Shown: in pieces, positions 8,075 through 15,329 of the stretch
Numbering within the stretch: position 1 is the first letter of the stretch
Layout of the letters: every line of letters begins with the position of its first letter
Assembly (NCBI GenBank): GCA_028692535.1
Contig: JAQUXD010000013.1
Span: 1 to 24,369, forward strand
Direction: 5' to 3'
Length of the DNA stretch: 24,369 nt
From: Eubacteriales bacterium
GTDB lineage: Bacteria > Bacillota > Clostridia > Peptostreptococcales > Anaerovoracaceae
The notes under the pieces: generated by a model
Seen by the model: only the letters and a program-made list of their open reading frames with translations
What the model was told of the DNA's origin: nothing
Database searches by the model: none
Made by a program: the position numbers and the translations under genes

Positions 8075-8150
8075 TGGTGCCCAGACTCGGAATTGAACCA
8101 AGGACACGTAGATTTTCAGTCTACTGCTCTACCGACTGAGCTATCTGGGC
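8075..8150 (-). tRNA. tRNA-Phe (anticodon GAA)
   Basis: Cloverleaf with 7-bp acceptor GCCCAGA, D-arm AGCTCAGTCGGTAGAGC, anticodon loop CTGAAAA on a GTAGA/TCTAC stem, T-arm GGTTCAATTCC and encoded CCA. Last gene of the array, immediately before the terminator. Confidence 0.97.
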
Positions 8151-8166
8151 GTATCTTTTGTTAAAT

Positions 8167-8243
8167 TGGTGGGCCATCGGGGACTTGAACCCAGGACCTG
8201 CCGGTTATGAGCCGGATGCTCTGACCAACTGAGCTAATGGCCC
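8167..8243 (-). tRNA. tRNA with CAT anticodon, probably elongator tRNA-Met
   Basis: Acceptor GGGCCAT pairs fully; anticodon loop CTCATAA; CCA encoded. The acceptor and D-arm resemble clostridial elongator Met, but a CAT gene could also be tRNA-Ile2 (lysidine-modified) and I cannot exclude it by eye. It is not initiator-like, since the anticodon stem lacks the three G-C pairs of fMet. The outermost anticodon-stem pair (27-43) is a T-C mismatch. Confidence 0.9.
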
Positions 8244-8255
8244 ACAGCTTGTAAT

Positions 8256-8332
<77 letters not shown>

Positions 8333-8340
8333 AAAAAAAT

Positions 8341-8416
8341 TGGCAGGGGCAGAAGGACTTGAACCCTCGGCACGCGGTTTTGGAGACCGCTGCTCTACCA
8401 ACTGAGCTATACCCCT
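8341..8416 (-). tRNA. tRNA-Trp (anticodon CCA)
   Basis: Acceptor AGGGGTA with discriminator G73, anticodon loop CTCCAAA on a GCGGT/ACCGC stem, encoded CCA. Confidence 0.96.
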
Positions 8417-8437
8417 AAATTCCAATTGTGAAAGGTG

Positions 8438-8529
8438 TGGCGGAGAAGATGGGATTCGAACCCATGCGGCCCTTGCGAACCCTAACGGTTTAGCAAACCG
8501 TCCTCTTCAGCCTACTTGAGTACTTCTCC
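8438..8529 (-). tRNA. tRNA-Ser (anticodon GCT)
   Basis: Class II tRNA of 92 bases with a long variable arm, acceptor GGAGAAG, anticodon loop TTGCTAA on an ACGGT/ACCGT stem, discriminator G73 and encoded CCA. Confidence 0.96.
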
Positions 8530-8611
8530 AGCGCTTGGTCTAAATAACGGCAGATGGCTCAATGCTTGGATAGTGTTGCGTCCAAGAGGGATCCGCCGCG
8601 GGGTGCATCCT

Positions 8612-8700
8612 TGGCGGAGAGGGTGGGATTCGAACCCACGGCCCCTTTCGGAGTCACCGGTTTTCAAGACCGGCTCCTTAAACCGCTCGGACACCTCTCC
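8612..8700 (-). tRNA. tRNA-Ser (anticodon TGA)
   Basis: Class II tRNA of 89 bases with a long variable arm, acceptor GGAGAGG, anticodon loop CTTGAAA on a CCGGT/ACCGG stem, encoded CCA. An 82-base spacer with a small hairpin (arms 8565-8570 and 8581-8586) separates it from the next tRNA-Ser. Confidence 0.96.
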
Positions 8701-8722
8701 ATTTGTAGGTCTGCCCAATGTT

Positions 8723-8798
8723 TGGTGACCCATCGGAGATTCGAACTCCGGACACCTTGATTAAAAGTCAAGTGCTCTGCCAACTGAGCTAATGGGTC
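8723..8798 (-). tRNA. tRNA-Lys (anticodon TTT)
   Basis: Acceptor GACCCAT/ATGGGTC, anticodon loop CTTTTAA on a CTTGA/TCAAG stem, T-arm AGTTCGAATCT, encoded CCA. Confidence 0.96.
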
Positions 8799-8801
8799 CT
8801 A

Positions 8802-8876
8802 TGGCTGGGGTAGCAGGATTTGAACCTACGCATGACGGAGTCAAAGTCCGTTGCCTTACCGCTTGGCTATACCCCA
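8802..8876 (-). tRNA. tRNA-Gln (anticodon TTG)
   Basis: Acceptor TGGGGTA with the weak U1-A72 pair characteristic of tRNA-Gln, anticodon loop CTTTGAC on an ACGGA/TCCGT stem, encoded CCA. Only 3 bases separate it from tRNA-Lys. Confidence 0.96.
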
Positions 8877-8883
8877 GAATATA

Positions 8884-8960
8884 TGGTGAGCCCATAGGGA
8901 TTCGAACCCCAGACACACGGCTTAGAAGGCCGTTGCTCTATCCAACTGAGCTATGAGCCC
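8884..8960 (-). tRNA. tRNA-Arg (anticodon TCT)
   Basis: Acceptor GGGCTCA, anticodon loop CTTCTAA on an ACGGC/GCCGT stem, T-arm GGTTCGAATCC, encoded CCA. Confidence 0.96.
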
Positions 8961-8966
8961 ACGACA

Positions 8967-8985
8967 TTGCCGGCAGAGCCGGCAA
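8967..8985. repeat. Perfect hairpin inside the tRNA array
   Basis: Two 8-base arms, TTGCCGGC and GCCGGCAA, around a 3-base loop lie in the 29-base spacer between tRNA-Gly(TCC) and tRNA-Arg(TCT). There is no T run after it on the minus strand, so it is more likely an RNA-processing or partial attenuation element than a full terminator. Confidence 0.75.
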
Positions 8986-8989
8986 ATAA

Positions 8990-9063
8990 TGGAGCGGATG
9001 ATGAGAATCGAACTCACGCTATCAGCTTGGAAGGCTGAAGTTCTACCATTGAACTACATCCGC
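8990..9063 (-). tRNA. tRNA-Gly (anticodon TCC)
   Basis: Acceptor GCGGATG, short D-loop, anticodon loop CTTCCAA on a TCAGC/GCTGA stem, discriminator T73 and encoded CCA, as usual for bacterial tRNA-Gly. Confidence 0.96.
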
Positions 9064-9068
9064 AGATA

Positions 9069-9143
9069 TGGAGCGGAAGACGAGATTCGAACTCGCGACC
9101 CTCGCCTTGGCAAGGCGATGCTCTACCCCTGAGCCACTTCCGC
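9069..9143 (-). tRNA. tRNA-Gly (anticodon GCC)
   Basis: Acceptor GCGGAAG, anticodon loop TTGCCAA on a TCGCC/GGCGA stem, discriminator T73, encoded CCA. The second glycine isoacceptor in tandem with the TCC species. Confidence 0.96.
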
Positions 9144-9148
9144 ATGTT

Positions 9149-9233
9149 TGGTGGAGGGAGATGGATTCGAACCATCGAAAGCTCAGCTAACGGATTTACA
9201 GTCCGCCCCCTTTGGCCACTCGGGAATCCCTCC
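9149..9233 (-). tRNA. tRNA-Tyr (anticodon GTA)
   Basis: Class II tRNA of 85 bases with the long variable arm of bacterial tRNA-Tyr, acceptor GGAGGGA, anticodon loop CTGTAAA, encoded CCA. Confidence 0.96.
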
Positions 9234-9237
9234 ATAT

Positions 9238-9312
9238 TGGAGCTGGCGATCGGAATCGAACCAACAACCTGCTGATTACAAATCAGCTGCTCTACCGTTG
9301 AGCCACGCCAGC
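9238..9312 (-). tRNA. tRNA-Thr (anticodon TGT)
   Basis: Acceptor GCTGGCG, anticodon loop TTTGTAA on a GCTGA/TCAGC stem, T-arm GGTTCGATTCC, encoded CCA. Confidence 0.96.
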
Positions 9313-9331
9313 GTGTGCTTCGTTAAAAATT

Positions 9332-9408
9332 TGGCGACCTGGATCGGGCTCGAACCGACGACCTCCAGCGTGACAGGCTGGCATTCTAACCAACTGAACT
9401 ACCAGGCC
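9332..9408 (-). tRNA. tRNA-Asp (anticodon GTC)
   Basis: Acceptor GGCCTGG (with a G-T wobble), discriminator G73, anticodon loop CTGTCAC on a CCAGC/GCTGG stem, encoded CCA. Confidence 0.96.
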
Positions 9409-9413
9409 ACTCG

Positions 9414-9489
9414 TGGTGGGCGCAACAGGGCTCGAACCTGTGACCCCTTGCTTGTAAGGCAAGTGCTCTCCCAGCTGAGCTATGCGCCC
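9414..9489 (-). tRNA. tRNA-Val (anticodon TAC)
   Basis: First gene of the array. Acceptor GGGCGCA, anticodon loop CTTACAA on a CTTGC/GCAAG stem, T-arm GGTTCGAGCCC, encoded CCA. Confidence 0.96.
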
Positions 9490-9522
9490 ACGATCATTTC
9501 TAACTATCTGACACATTTATAA

Positions 9523-9551
9523 ATGATACAGTAGGAACCGCTGACTGTCAA
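9523..9551 (-). promoter_or_regulatory. Strong sigma-A promoter of the tRNA array
   Basis: Minus strand: exact TTGACA (9546-9551), a 17-base spacer and TATCAT (9523-9528), about 34 bases upstream of tRNA-Val. It is the only good promoter seen ahead of the array and would drive all 15 tRNAs as one precursor, ending at the hairpin 8035-8072. Confidence 0.88.
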
Positions 9552-9635
9552 GAGCATTTTAGAGTCTGAAAAAAGTTTTTTCTCCGGGTTCCGCACTTTT
9601 GCGCCAATGCCCGCCAAGCTTTATTTTTCAAGGCT

Positions 9636-11075
9636 TTAAAGCGCCAGCAGCACGAAGTTCAACAGGAACAACCCGCTGCAGATCCACAATACGACGCTCA
9701 CGTCCCGGCCCTGTCCCAGCACCACCTTCGTAAGACAGTAAAAGATGAATGCCGTGGCGATCCCGTAAGAAATATTGTAACATAGAGCCATGAAAATCGC
9801 CGCAAAAAAAGCAGGGATCGCAGTGGACAGATCTGCCCAATCAATTTTCTTGAAGGACGACAACATCATGATCCCCACCATGATCAGAACCGGAGCCGTG
9901 GCCTGAGCCGGCACCAGTGCTACGATCGGAGAAAGTGCGATACAGGACAAAAACAGACCCGCCGTAACAACAGAAGCAAGTCCGGTGCGCCCGCCTGCCC
10001 CGATCCCTGCCGTGCTCTCCAGATATGTCGTCACGTTGGAACAACCCAGCACAGAACCTGTCAGCGTGCCGCAGGCGTCGGCAAAAAGTGCTCTTTCCAA
10101 TTTGGTTCGGCCACCGGGATGTTTCTTGTCTCGGGCTTGCAGTTGTTTCATCTCCTCGTCGGAAAAAATGCCGGACTGTCGGCCTGTACCCAGAAACATA
10201 CCGATCGTATCAAAGATATCCGACAAACTGAACGCGAAGACCGTCATGATCACCGTGGGCAGTCTGTCTCCATCCGAAAACAGGGATCCCAGGCCTTTGG
10301 CGCCGAAGGCGACCAGAAAGGTTTGCTTCAATTCAGTAAAGGACTGAATGATTCCCCGAGTCAAAGACATCTCCGACACGTCTGTTATGCCCACAAGGAT
10401 GCTTAGGATCGTCGTAATGAGGATTGCCAGCAGAATACCGGCCCGGATCTGTCGAAGCAAGAATACGGTAAGGAGAACAAATCCGATCAATGCCAGCAGC
10501 GTCTGGGGGTTTCCCAGCGTGGCCAGCGCAGGCACCGCAGAGCCGTTTCCCACGACGTTTCCGTCCACGAGATCATAGGTGCCCGGGCTCATGGTAAAAG
10601 TCAGGAAACCGGCGTTTTTGATGCCCACATAGGCAATGAAGACCCCGATCCCGCCGCCGATGGCGATCTGAAGCTCCCGGGGGATCGCAAGCAGGATGGC
10701 TTTGCGAATATTGGTGACCGTAATGATCAGATTGATCAGACCGCAGAGGAAAACCATGGCAAAGGCTTCTTGCCAGGTAAAACCCAGCGTTCCGCAGACG
10801 GTAAAGGCCAGGAATGAAGAAAGACCGATGCCCGGCGCCAGCGCATAGGGCACATTTGCGTAAAGACCCATGACCAAAGTCGCCGCTGCCGAGGAAAGAA
10901 TAACGGCAAGAAAAACACCGCCGTAGGGCAGCGGATTATCCGGCGTTCCGGCCAGTACCAGAGTGGACGGGATCACGAAAATCGCGTAGGCCATCGCAAA
11001 AAATGTGGTAAAGCCGGCCACCACTTCCCGGGAGACTGTCGTCCCGTTCTGTTTCAACTGAAATCGTTTTTCCAT
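9636..11075 (-). CDS. AzgA-type NCS2 purine permease (guanine/hypoxanthine/adenine)
   Basis: A 479-residue polytopic membrane transporter of the nucleobase-cation symporter 2 family, AzgA/PbuG/PbuO branch, importing adenine, guanine or hypoxanthine for salvage. Recognisable parts: the N-terminal EVVAGFTTFFAMAYAIFV, the ALAPGIGLSSFLAF segment with the short TM3 motif, the GGGIGVFIAYVGIKNAG stretch, the DIFDTIGMFLG motif in the middle and the VLGCSNVTTYLESTAGI segment near residue 340; about 12-14 hydrophobic segments. It lies only 9 bases behind the GlsB-like gene with a poor ribosome binding site of its own, so translation may be coupled. No purine riboswitch precedes it, unlike many relatives. 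No clear terminator is visible downstream, where a short AT-rich stretch leads to the tRNA promoter. Confidence 0.92.
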   Translation of the reverse strand: MEKRFQLKQNGTTVSREVVAGFTTFFAMAYAIFVIPSTLVLAGTPDNPLPYGGVFLAVILSSAAATLVMGLYANVPYALAPGIGLSSFLAFTVCGTLGFTWQEAFAMVFLCGLINLIITVTNIRKAILLAIPRELQIAIGGGIGVFIAYVGIKNAGFLTFTMSPGTYDLVDGNVVGNGSAVPALATLGNPQTLLALIGFVLLTVFLLRQIRAGILLAILITTILSILVGITDVSEMSLTRGIIQSFTELKQTFLVAFGAKGLGSLFSDGDRLPTVIMTVFAFSLSDIFDTIGMFLGTGRQSGIFSDEEMKQLQARDKKHPGGRTKLERALFADACGTLTGSVLGCSNVTTYLESTAGIGAGGRTGLASVVTAGLFLSCIALSPIVALVPAQATAPVLIMVGIMMLSSFKKIDWADLSTAIPAFFAAIFMALCYNISYGIATAFIFYCLTKVVLGQGRDVSVVLWICSGLFLLNFVLLAL

Positions 11076-11084
11076 CTTATGCTC

Positions 11085-11336
11085 TTATTTACCCTTGAGT
11101 TTGTCGATCACATAGATTAGAAGGCAAGCCCCCGCAACAGCAACGATCATCGTGGAGACAAGACTATTCGCAGAAAATCCCAAAAGGCCAAATAGAAGGC
11201 TGCCGAAAAAGCCTCCCAAAATACCGATAATGATGTAAAACAGCACTCCTGCCGATTTATTCATCAGTCTGCTTGCGATCCAGCCGGCCAATCCGCCGAT
11301 CAGGATCGTAATGAATGTGTTGATTATATTGCCCAT
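11085..11336 (-). CDS. GlsB/YeaQ/YmgE family small membrane protein
   Basis: An 83-residue, glycine-rich membrane protein with three hydrophobic segments (about 5-23, 29-54, 59-78). The patterns GGLAGWIASRLM and GILGGFFGSLLFGLLG are those of the transglycosylase-associated GlsB/YeaQ/YmgE family, which is often stress-induced; its molecular role is not settled. The ATG is preceded by GCGAGGAAAGCA, a good ribosome binding site. It is the first gene behind a perfect consensus promoter and is followed after 9 bases by the purine permease. Confidence 0.88.
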   Translation of the reverse strand: MGNIINTFITILIGGLAGWIASRLMNKSAGVLFYIIIGILGGFFGSLLFGLLGFSANSLVSTMIVAVAGACLLIYVIDKLKGK

Positions 11337-11370
11337 TGCTTTCCTCGCTTCCGTTCATTCGTTCCTAAAT

Positions 11371-11399
11371 ATTATACGAAGGGACGAAACCCCTGTCAA
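11371..11399 (-). promoter_or_regulatory. Perfect consensus sigma-A promoter upstream of the GlsB-like gene
   Basis: Minus strand: exact TTGACA (11394-11399), exactly 17 bases, exact TATAAT (11371-11376). The -35 begins two bases behind the stop codon of the upstream yigZ-like gene (11401-11403), so the promoter sits as tightly as possible behind that gene. Confidence 0.92.
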
Positions 11400-11400
11400 A

Positions 11401-12018
11401 CTACAACAGCTTTTCCGTAAGCTCAAGGACCGGCGGCATCCCGCTGTTCAGATCCGCCAGCATCCCTGTCACCCGTTCGTGATACTCGCGCTCATAGCGC
11501 AGCAAGATGTCCACTTCCTGAGCATACGCAGTGTTTTCGATAGAAAAAGGCTGATCCTGTTCCAGGTTCTTCAATTTTCCCAAAAGCGGGTAAGGTAAGC
11601 GGACTTTCAGAAGGATCATGTCCCGTACCGGATGGATGCCCGAAACCGTCAGAGCTTGTCTGGCGGTCTCGGTATAGGCACGTACCAGACCGCCGGTTCC
11701 CAGCTTCGTTCCGCCGTAGTAGCGGGTGACGACGCAGACCAGATTCGTAAGCCCTTCCCGGACCAGCATCTGCAGAATGGGCGGACCGGCAGTCCCCTGT
11801 GGCTCTCCGTCATCAGAAGCCCATTGCAGTTCCATCTGCTCGCCTACGATATACACCGGAACATGATGCGTCGCCGTCTTGTGCAGATCCCGAATCTTTC
11901 GGATATAGGCTTCGGCTTCTTCCCTGGACGAGATCGGCGCGATATGTCCGATGAAACGGGAGCGCTGAATCACTTCTTCGGATGTCGCTTCTTTTTGGAC
12001 CGTTGTATACCGGATCAA
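11401..12018 (-). CDS. yigZ: YigZ/IMPACT family protein (UPF0029 + DUF1949)
   Basis: A 205-residue protein of the YigZ/YvyE family related to eukaryotic IMPACT. The family signatures are clear: SDDGEPQGTAGPP (residues 68-80) and TRYYGGTKLGTGGLVRAY (98-115) in the N-terminal UPF0029 domain, followed by a ferredoxin-like DUF1949 domain. Its biochemical role is not established; members have been linked to translation regulation. The start codon is TTG (complement of 12016-12018), preceded by AGAAGGAGAGG at ideal spacing. It follows hflX after 20 bases and ends the topA-hslVU-hflX transcription unit, since a new promoter starts right behind it. Confidence 0.9.
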   Translation of the reverse strand: MIRYTTVQKEATSEEVIQRSRFIGHIAPISSREEAEAYIRKIRDLHKTATHHVPVYIVGEQMELQWASDDGEPQGTAGPPILQMLVREGLTNLVCVVTRYYGGTKLGTGGLVRAYTETARQALTVSGIHPVRDMILLKVRLPYPLLGKLKNLEQDQPFSIENTAYAQEVDILLRYEREYHERVTGMLADLNSGMPPVLELTEKLL

Positions 12019-12038
12019 CGCAAACCTCTCCTTCTATA

Positions 12039-13322
12039 CTATGATAGGATAAACTCTTCAAACCGCTTCCGGTCAGCCAGGTCCAACGCTACTGTGAGGA
12101 AGGTGCCGTCTTCCCGATGGGTCAGGACCCTGGGTTGTGCCTGTGTACACAGGTAAGATACCAGATCCCCCCTGCTGTAGGGGATGAGAACATCGACCTC
12201 TGTGCTGTCGCCGAAAAGCAGTTCCTTGATTCGGGTCAGTAATTCATCATAACCCTGCCCGGTTTTCGTGGAGATCGCCAAGGCATTTTTTCCGTAAGCC
12301 GGTAAAGAAGGCTCAGACATCAGATCGATTTTGTTGAAGAGTAATAGTTTCGTCTTATCTCCGGCGCCCAACTCCCGAAGCACCTTGTTAGTGACGTCGA
12401 TATGAAAGTCCGCTTCCGGGAAACTGGCATCCACCACATGAAGCAGCAGGTCTGCTTCCACCACCTCTTCCAGCGTGGAGCGAAAAGCCTTCACCAACGT
12501 ATGAGGCAGCTTGCTCACAAAACCCACTGTGTCGATCAGGAGAAACCGATGACGATCTTCCATCGTGATCAGTCGCCGGGAAGCATCCAAGGTGGCAAAG
12601 AGCATGTCTTTTTCCAGCACCTGCTTGTCCTGTCTGTCTTCCATTACCAACATACGGTTCATGATAGACGACTTTCCGGAGTTGGTATAGCCCACAAGCG
12701 CTACGATCGGCAGATCCGAACGTTCGCTCCGCGCGCGCTGGGTCTTCCGATGACCCCGGTATTCCTCCATCTCTCGCCGGATCTCATCGATCCGCTTTTG
12801 GATATGCCTGCGGTCGGTTTCAAGTTTTTTTTCGCCCGGCCCCCGTGTGCCGATCCCGCCGCCCAGCCGGGACAGGGACTTGCCCAGCCCCGTCAGCCGG
12901 GGCATCCTGTATTGCTGCTGCGCCATTTCCACCTGAAGCTTGCCTTCTTTGGAAGTGGCCCGGGCAGCAAAGATATCCAGAATAAGCAGCGTCCGATCGA
13001 TCACCGATACGGAAAGAACTTCTTCCATGTTCCGCAACTGGATGCCGGTGAGCTCGTCGTTGACGATCACAAGATCCGCCTCCATGGTGCGGCACAGCTC
13101 TGCCAGTTCCTCCAACTTCCCTTTCCCCACGTAAGTGCGAGGGTGGCTTTTGTCCAGATTCTGAACCATCTGACCAAGGACATGTATACCTGCGGCAGCA
13201 GACAGTCCGGCCAATTCTTCCATGGAATAGGAAATATCCTCGCTGAACTGCACGCCAACGAGGATCGCCCGATACTCTTCTGTACTGATGACCCGATTGT
13301 CGGCATCAAATTGAAGCATCAT
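12039..13322 (-). CDS. hflX: GTPase HflX
   Basis: A 427-residue translational GTPase-family protein that splits stalled or stress-inactivated ribosomes. It has the HflX-specific N-terminal domain with YVGKGKLEEL (64-73) and GGGIGTRGPGEKKLE (154-168), then the G domain: G1 GYTNSGKSS (211-219), G3 DTVG (264-267), G4 NKID (330-333) and G5 around ISTKTG (350-355), and a short C-terminal domain. Two consecutive ATGs stand at the start; AAGGAGAA lies so close to the first that the second (13319) may be used. It begins 6 bases behind hslU and is clearly part of the same operon, linking protein quality control with ribosome rescue. Confidence 0.95.
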   Translation of the reverse strand: MMLQFDADNRVISTEEYRAILVGVQFSEDISYSMEELAGLSAAAGIHVLGQMVQNLDKSHPRTYVGKGKLEELAELCRTMEADLVIVNDELTGIQLRNMEEVLSVSVIDRTLLILDIFAARATSKEGKLQVEMAQQQYRMPRLTGLGKSLSRLGGGIGTRGPGEKKLETDRRHIQKRIDEIRREMEEYRGHRKTQRARSERSDLPIVALVGYTNSGKSSIMNRMLVMEDRQDKQVLEKDMLFATLDASRRLITMEDRHRFLLIDTVGFVSKLPHTLVKAFRSTLEEVVEADLLLHVVDASFPEADFHIDVTNKVLRELGAGDKTKLLLFNKIDLMSEPSLPAYGKNALAISTKTGQGYDELLTRIKELLFGDSTEVDVLIPYSRGDLVSYLCTQAQPRVLTHREDGTFLTVALDLADRKRFEEFILS

Positions 13323-13328
13323 TTCTCC

Positions 13329-14759
13329 TTATAATATGAATCGATCGATGTCGTCGGCATGGATCCGGTCGGCAAATTTCTCCCGCACATACGCCGCATC
13401 GATGACGATGGATTCTTCCTCCATCTCCGGAATATTGAACGAAATATCCTCCAACAGCTTCTCCATGATCGTGTGCAGCCGGCGGGCGCCGATGTTTTCT
13501 GTCTGATCATTGATCAGAGAGGCCATGGAAGCGATTTCTTCCACGGCATCGTCGGCAAAATCCACGTTGACGCCTTCTGTTTCCAACAAGAGCTTATGCT
13601 GCTTCAGCAGCGCATTGTCCGGCTCGGTCAGGATCCTGACAAAATCGTCCTTCGTAAGATTCTCCAGTTCTACCCGAATGGGAAAACGTCCCTGTAGTTC
13701 CGGGATCAAATCCGTTGGTTTGGAGATATGGAACGCGCCGGCGCCGACAAATAACACGTGATCGGTCTTGACCGGTCCGTGTTTCGTGTTGACCACACTG
13801 CCTTCCACGATGGGCAGAATATCCCTCTGCACACCTTCCCTGGACACGTCTGCACCGCTGCGGTATCCGGATCCCGAAGCAATTTTGTCGATTTCGTCGA
13901 TAAAGATGATCCCGTTTTGCTCGCAGTTTTCCAAGGCCTCCGTCGTCACCTGGTCCATATCGATCAGGTTCTGGGCTTCTTGTTCTGTAAGGATCTTGCG
14001 CGCGTCCTTGACCTTCAAATTCTTCTTTTTCTTCTTCTGAGGCATCATATCTCCGAAGATGCTCCCCAGAGAAATACTGCCGCCACCTTGCCCCAGATCC
14101 AGCGCATTGTTGTCCTTGGGCGCTTCTGACACCTCAATTTCAATGTACTGTTCTTCCAGGAGTCCGTCCTTCAATTGTTGGCGCACTTGCTCCCGAGCCA
14201 GCTCGACCTCGCCTTCCGGCACCTCTTTTTCGTTTTCTGCAGAGGTCGAACGACTGGGCTGCTGTGCGTTGTAGGCATTGCCCAGGATAAAGTCGAAGGG
14301 TCCCCGGACACCCTGTCCTGCGGGCTTTTTCTTTTTTCCCGGTATAATGGCTTCGATGATCTTTTCTTCGGCCAGCTCTTGGGCGATCGCATACTTTTCG
14401 TCCAAGTGTTTCTGCTTGGTGACGCGAATCGAAGATTCCATCAGATCCCGCACCATGGAATCCACATCCCGGCCCACATATCCTACTTCGGTAAACTTCG
14501 TAGCTTCCACTTTTACAAAAGGAGCATCCATGAGTTTGGCGAGCCTTCTGGCGATCTCTGTCTTCCCAACGCCGGTGGGGCCGATCATCAGAATGTTTTT
14601 AGGCGAGATTTCTTCCCGCATCTCTTCGGACAGCTTGCTTCTGCGGTAGCGGTTTCTGAGGGCGACAGCAACAGATTTTTTTGCCTGCTCCTGCCCGATG
14701 ATATATTTGTCCAGCTCGGTGACGATTTCCTTGGGCGTCATATTGTACAATGTATTCAT
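13329..14759 (-). CDS. hslU: ATP-dependent protease ATPase subunit HslU (ClpY)
   Basis: A 476-residue AAA+ unfoldase that feeds substrates into the HslV chamber in the cytoplasm. Walker A is GPTGVGKT (60-67), the pore loop GYVG (93-96), Walker B IIFIDEID (284-291), and the sensor/arginine-finger region ELQGRFPIRVEL (354-365). The substrate-engaging I domain lies between about 110 and 245 and carries lysine runs (GKKKKPAG and QKKKKKN). The C-terminal tail that docks into HslV ends in DRFIL. The start ATG has GAGGAAGGTTGTCTC upstream. It starts 16 bases behind hslV and is followed by hflX. Confidence 0.96.
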   Translation of the reverse strand: MNTLYNMTPKEIVTELDKYIIGQEQAKKSVAVALRNRYRRSKLSEEMREEISPKNILMIGPTGVGKTEIARRLAKLMDAPFVKVEATKFTEVGYVGRDVDSMVRDLMESSIRVTKQKHLDEKYAIAQELAEEKIIEAIIPGKKKKPAGQGVRGPFDFILGNAYNAQQPSRSTSAENEKEVPEGEVELAREQVRQQLKDGLLEEQYIEIEVSEAPKDNNALDLGQGGGSISLGSIFGDMMPQKKKKKNLKVKDARKILTEQEAQNLIDMDQVTTEALENCEQNGIIFIDEIDKIASGSGYRSGADVSREGVQRDILPIVEGSVVNTKHGPVKTDHVLFVGAGAFHISKPTDLIPELQGRFPIRVELENLTKDDFVRILTEPDNALLKQHKLLLETEGVNVDFADDAVEEIASMASLINDQTENIGARRLHTIMEKLLEDISFNIPEMEEESIVIDAAYVREKFADRIHADDIDRFIL

Positions 14760-14775
14760 GAGACAACCTTCCTCT

Positions 14776-15315
14776 CTACAGTTTTTCCACGGAGATATGG
14801 TCGTTGGTGTATACGCAGATGCTGGAAGCGATGCGCAGAGCCTCCCGGACGATCTCCTCGGCTGTCATATCGCTATGTTCGTAAAGCGCGTAGGCCGCCG
14901 CATGGGCATAGTTGCCCCCGGAGCCGATGGCCACAAAATTAGAATCCGGCTCGATCACTTCCCCGTTTCCGGAGATCAGTAAGATCGTGTCCCGATCCGC
15001 TGCGATCATCAGCGCTTCCAGATTGCGCATCACTTTATCGGAGCGCCACATTTGCGCCAAAGCCACAGCGGCCCGTTTCAGATTGCCTCCGTGCTCCTCC
15101 AGCTTTTTTTCAAATTTATCCGTCAGAGCAAAAGCGTCGGAAACCGAGCCGGCGAAGCCGGTGATCACTGTGTTTTTATAGATTTTCCGAACTTTTTTTG
15201 CAGTATGCTTCATTACTGCATTCTGCCCCATCGTCACCTGCCCGTCTCCGCCGATACAGATGTCCTGCTCATTGCGTCGGACGACGACGATCGTCGTTGC
15301 ATGAAATTGTTCCAT
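14776..15315 (-). CDS. hslV: ATP-dependent protease proteolytic subunit HslV (ClpQ)
   Basis: A 179-residue N-terminal-nucleophile peptidase of the proteasome-beta fold; twelve subunits form the chamber capped by HslU. The sequence starts MEQFHATTIVVVRR, so the family's catalytic threonine is T7, preceded by six residues rather than by Met alone. The partner residues are present: D24 in GGDGQV, K41 in KHTAKKV, the GFAGSVSDAF segment and GSGGNYA near 131. The frame is open upstream to about 15555, but that part lies within topA on the same strand, and the ATG at 15315 has AGGGAGAGAACG in front. It follows the topA stop after 14 bases. Confidence 0.95.
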   Translation of the reverse strand: MEQFHATTIVVVRRNEQDICIGGDGQVTMGQNAVMKHTAKKVRKIYKNTVITGFAGSVSDAFALTDKFEKKLEEHGGNLKRAAVALAQMWRSDKVMRNLEALMIAADRDTILLISGNGEVIEPDSNFVAIGSGGNYAHAAAYALYEHSDMTAEEIVREALRIASSICVYTNDHISVEKL

Positions 15316-15329
15316 CGTTCTCTCCCTGT

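Noticed and set aside
8530..8611. Possible degenerate tRNA between the two tRNA-Ser genes
   Set aside because: The 82-base spacer shows only one 6-bp hairpin and no T-arm or D-arm pattern.
9490..9635. Terminator for the purine permease
   Set aside because: The stretch GAAAAAACTTTTTTC is palindromic but pure A/T without a GC stem; I could not support a terminator there.
12402..13334. 310-codon open frame antisense to hflX
   Set aside because: It lies fully over a canonical GTPase gene and shows no domain.
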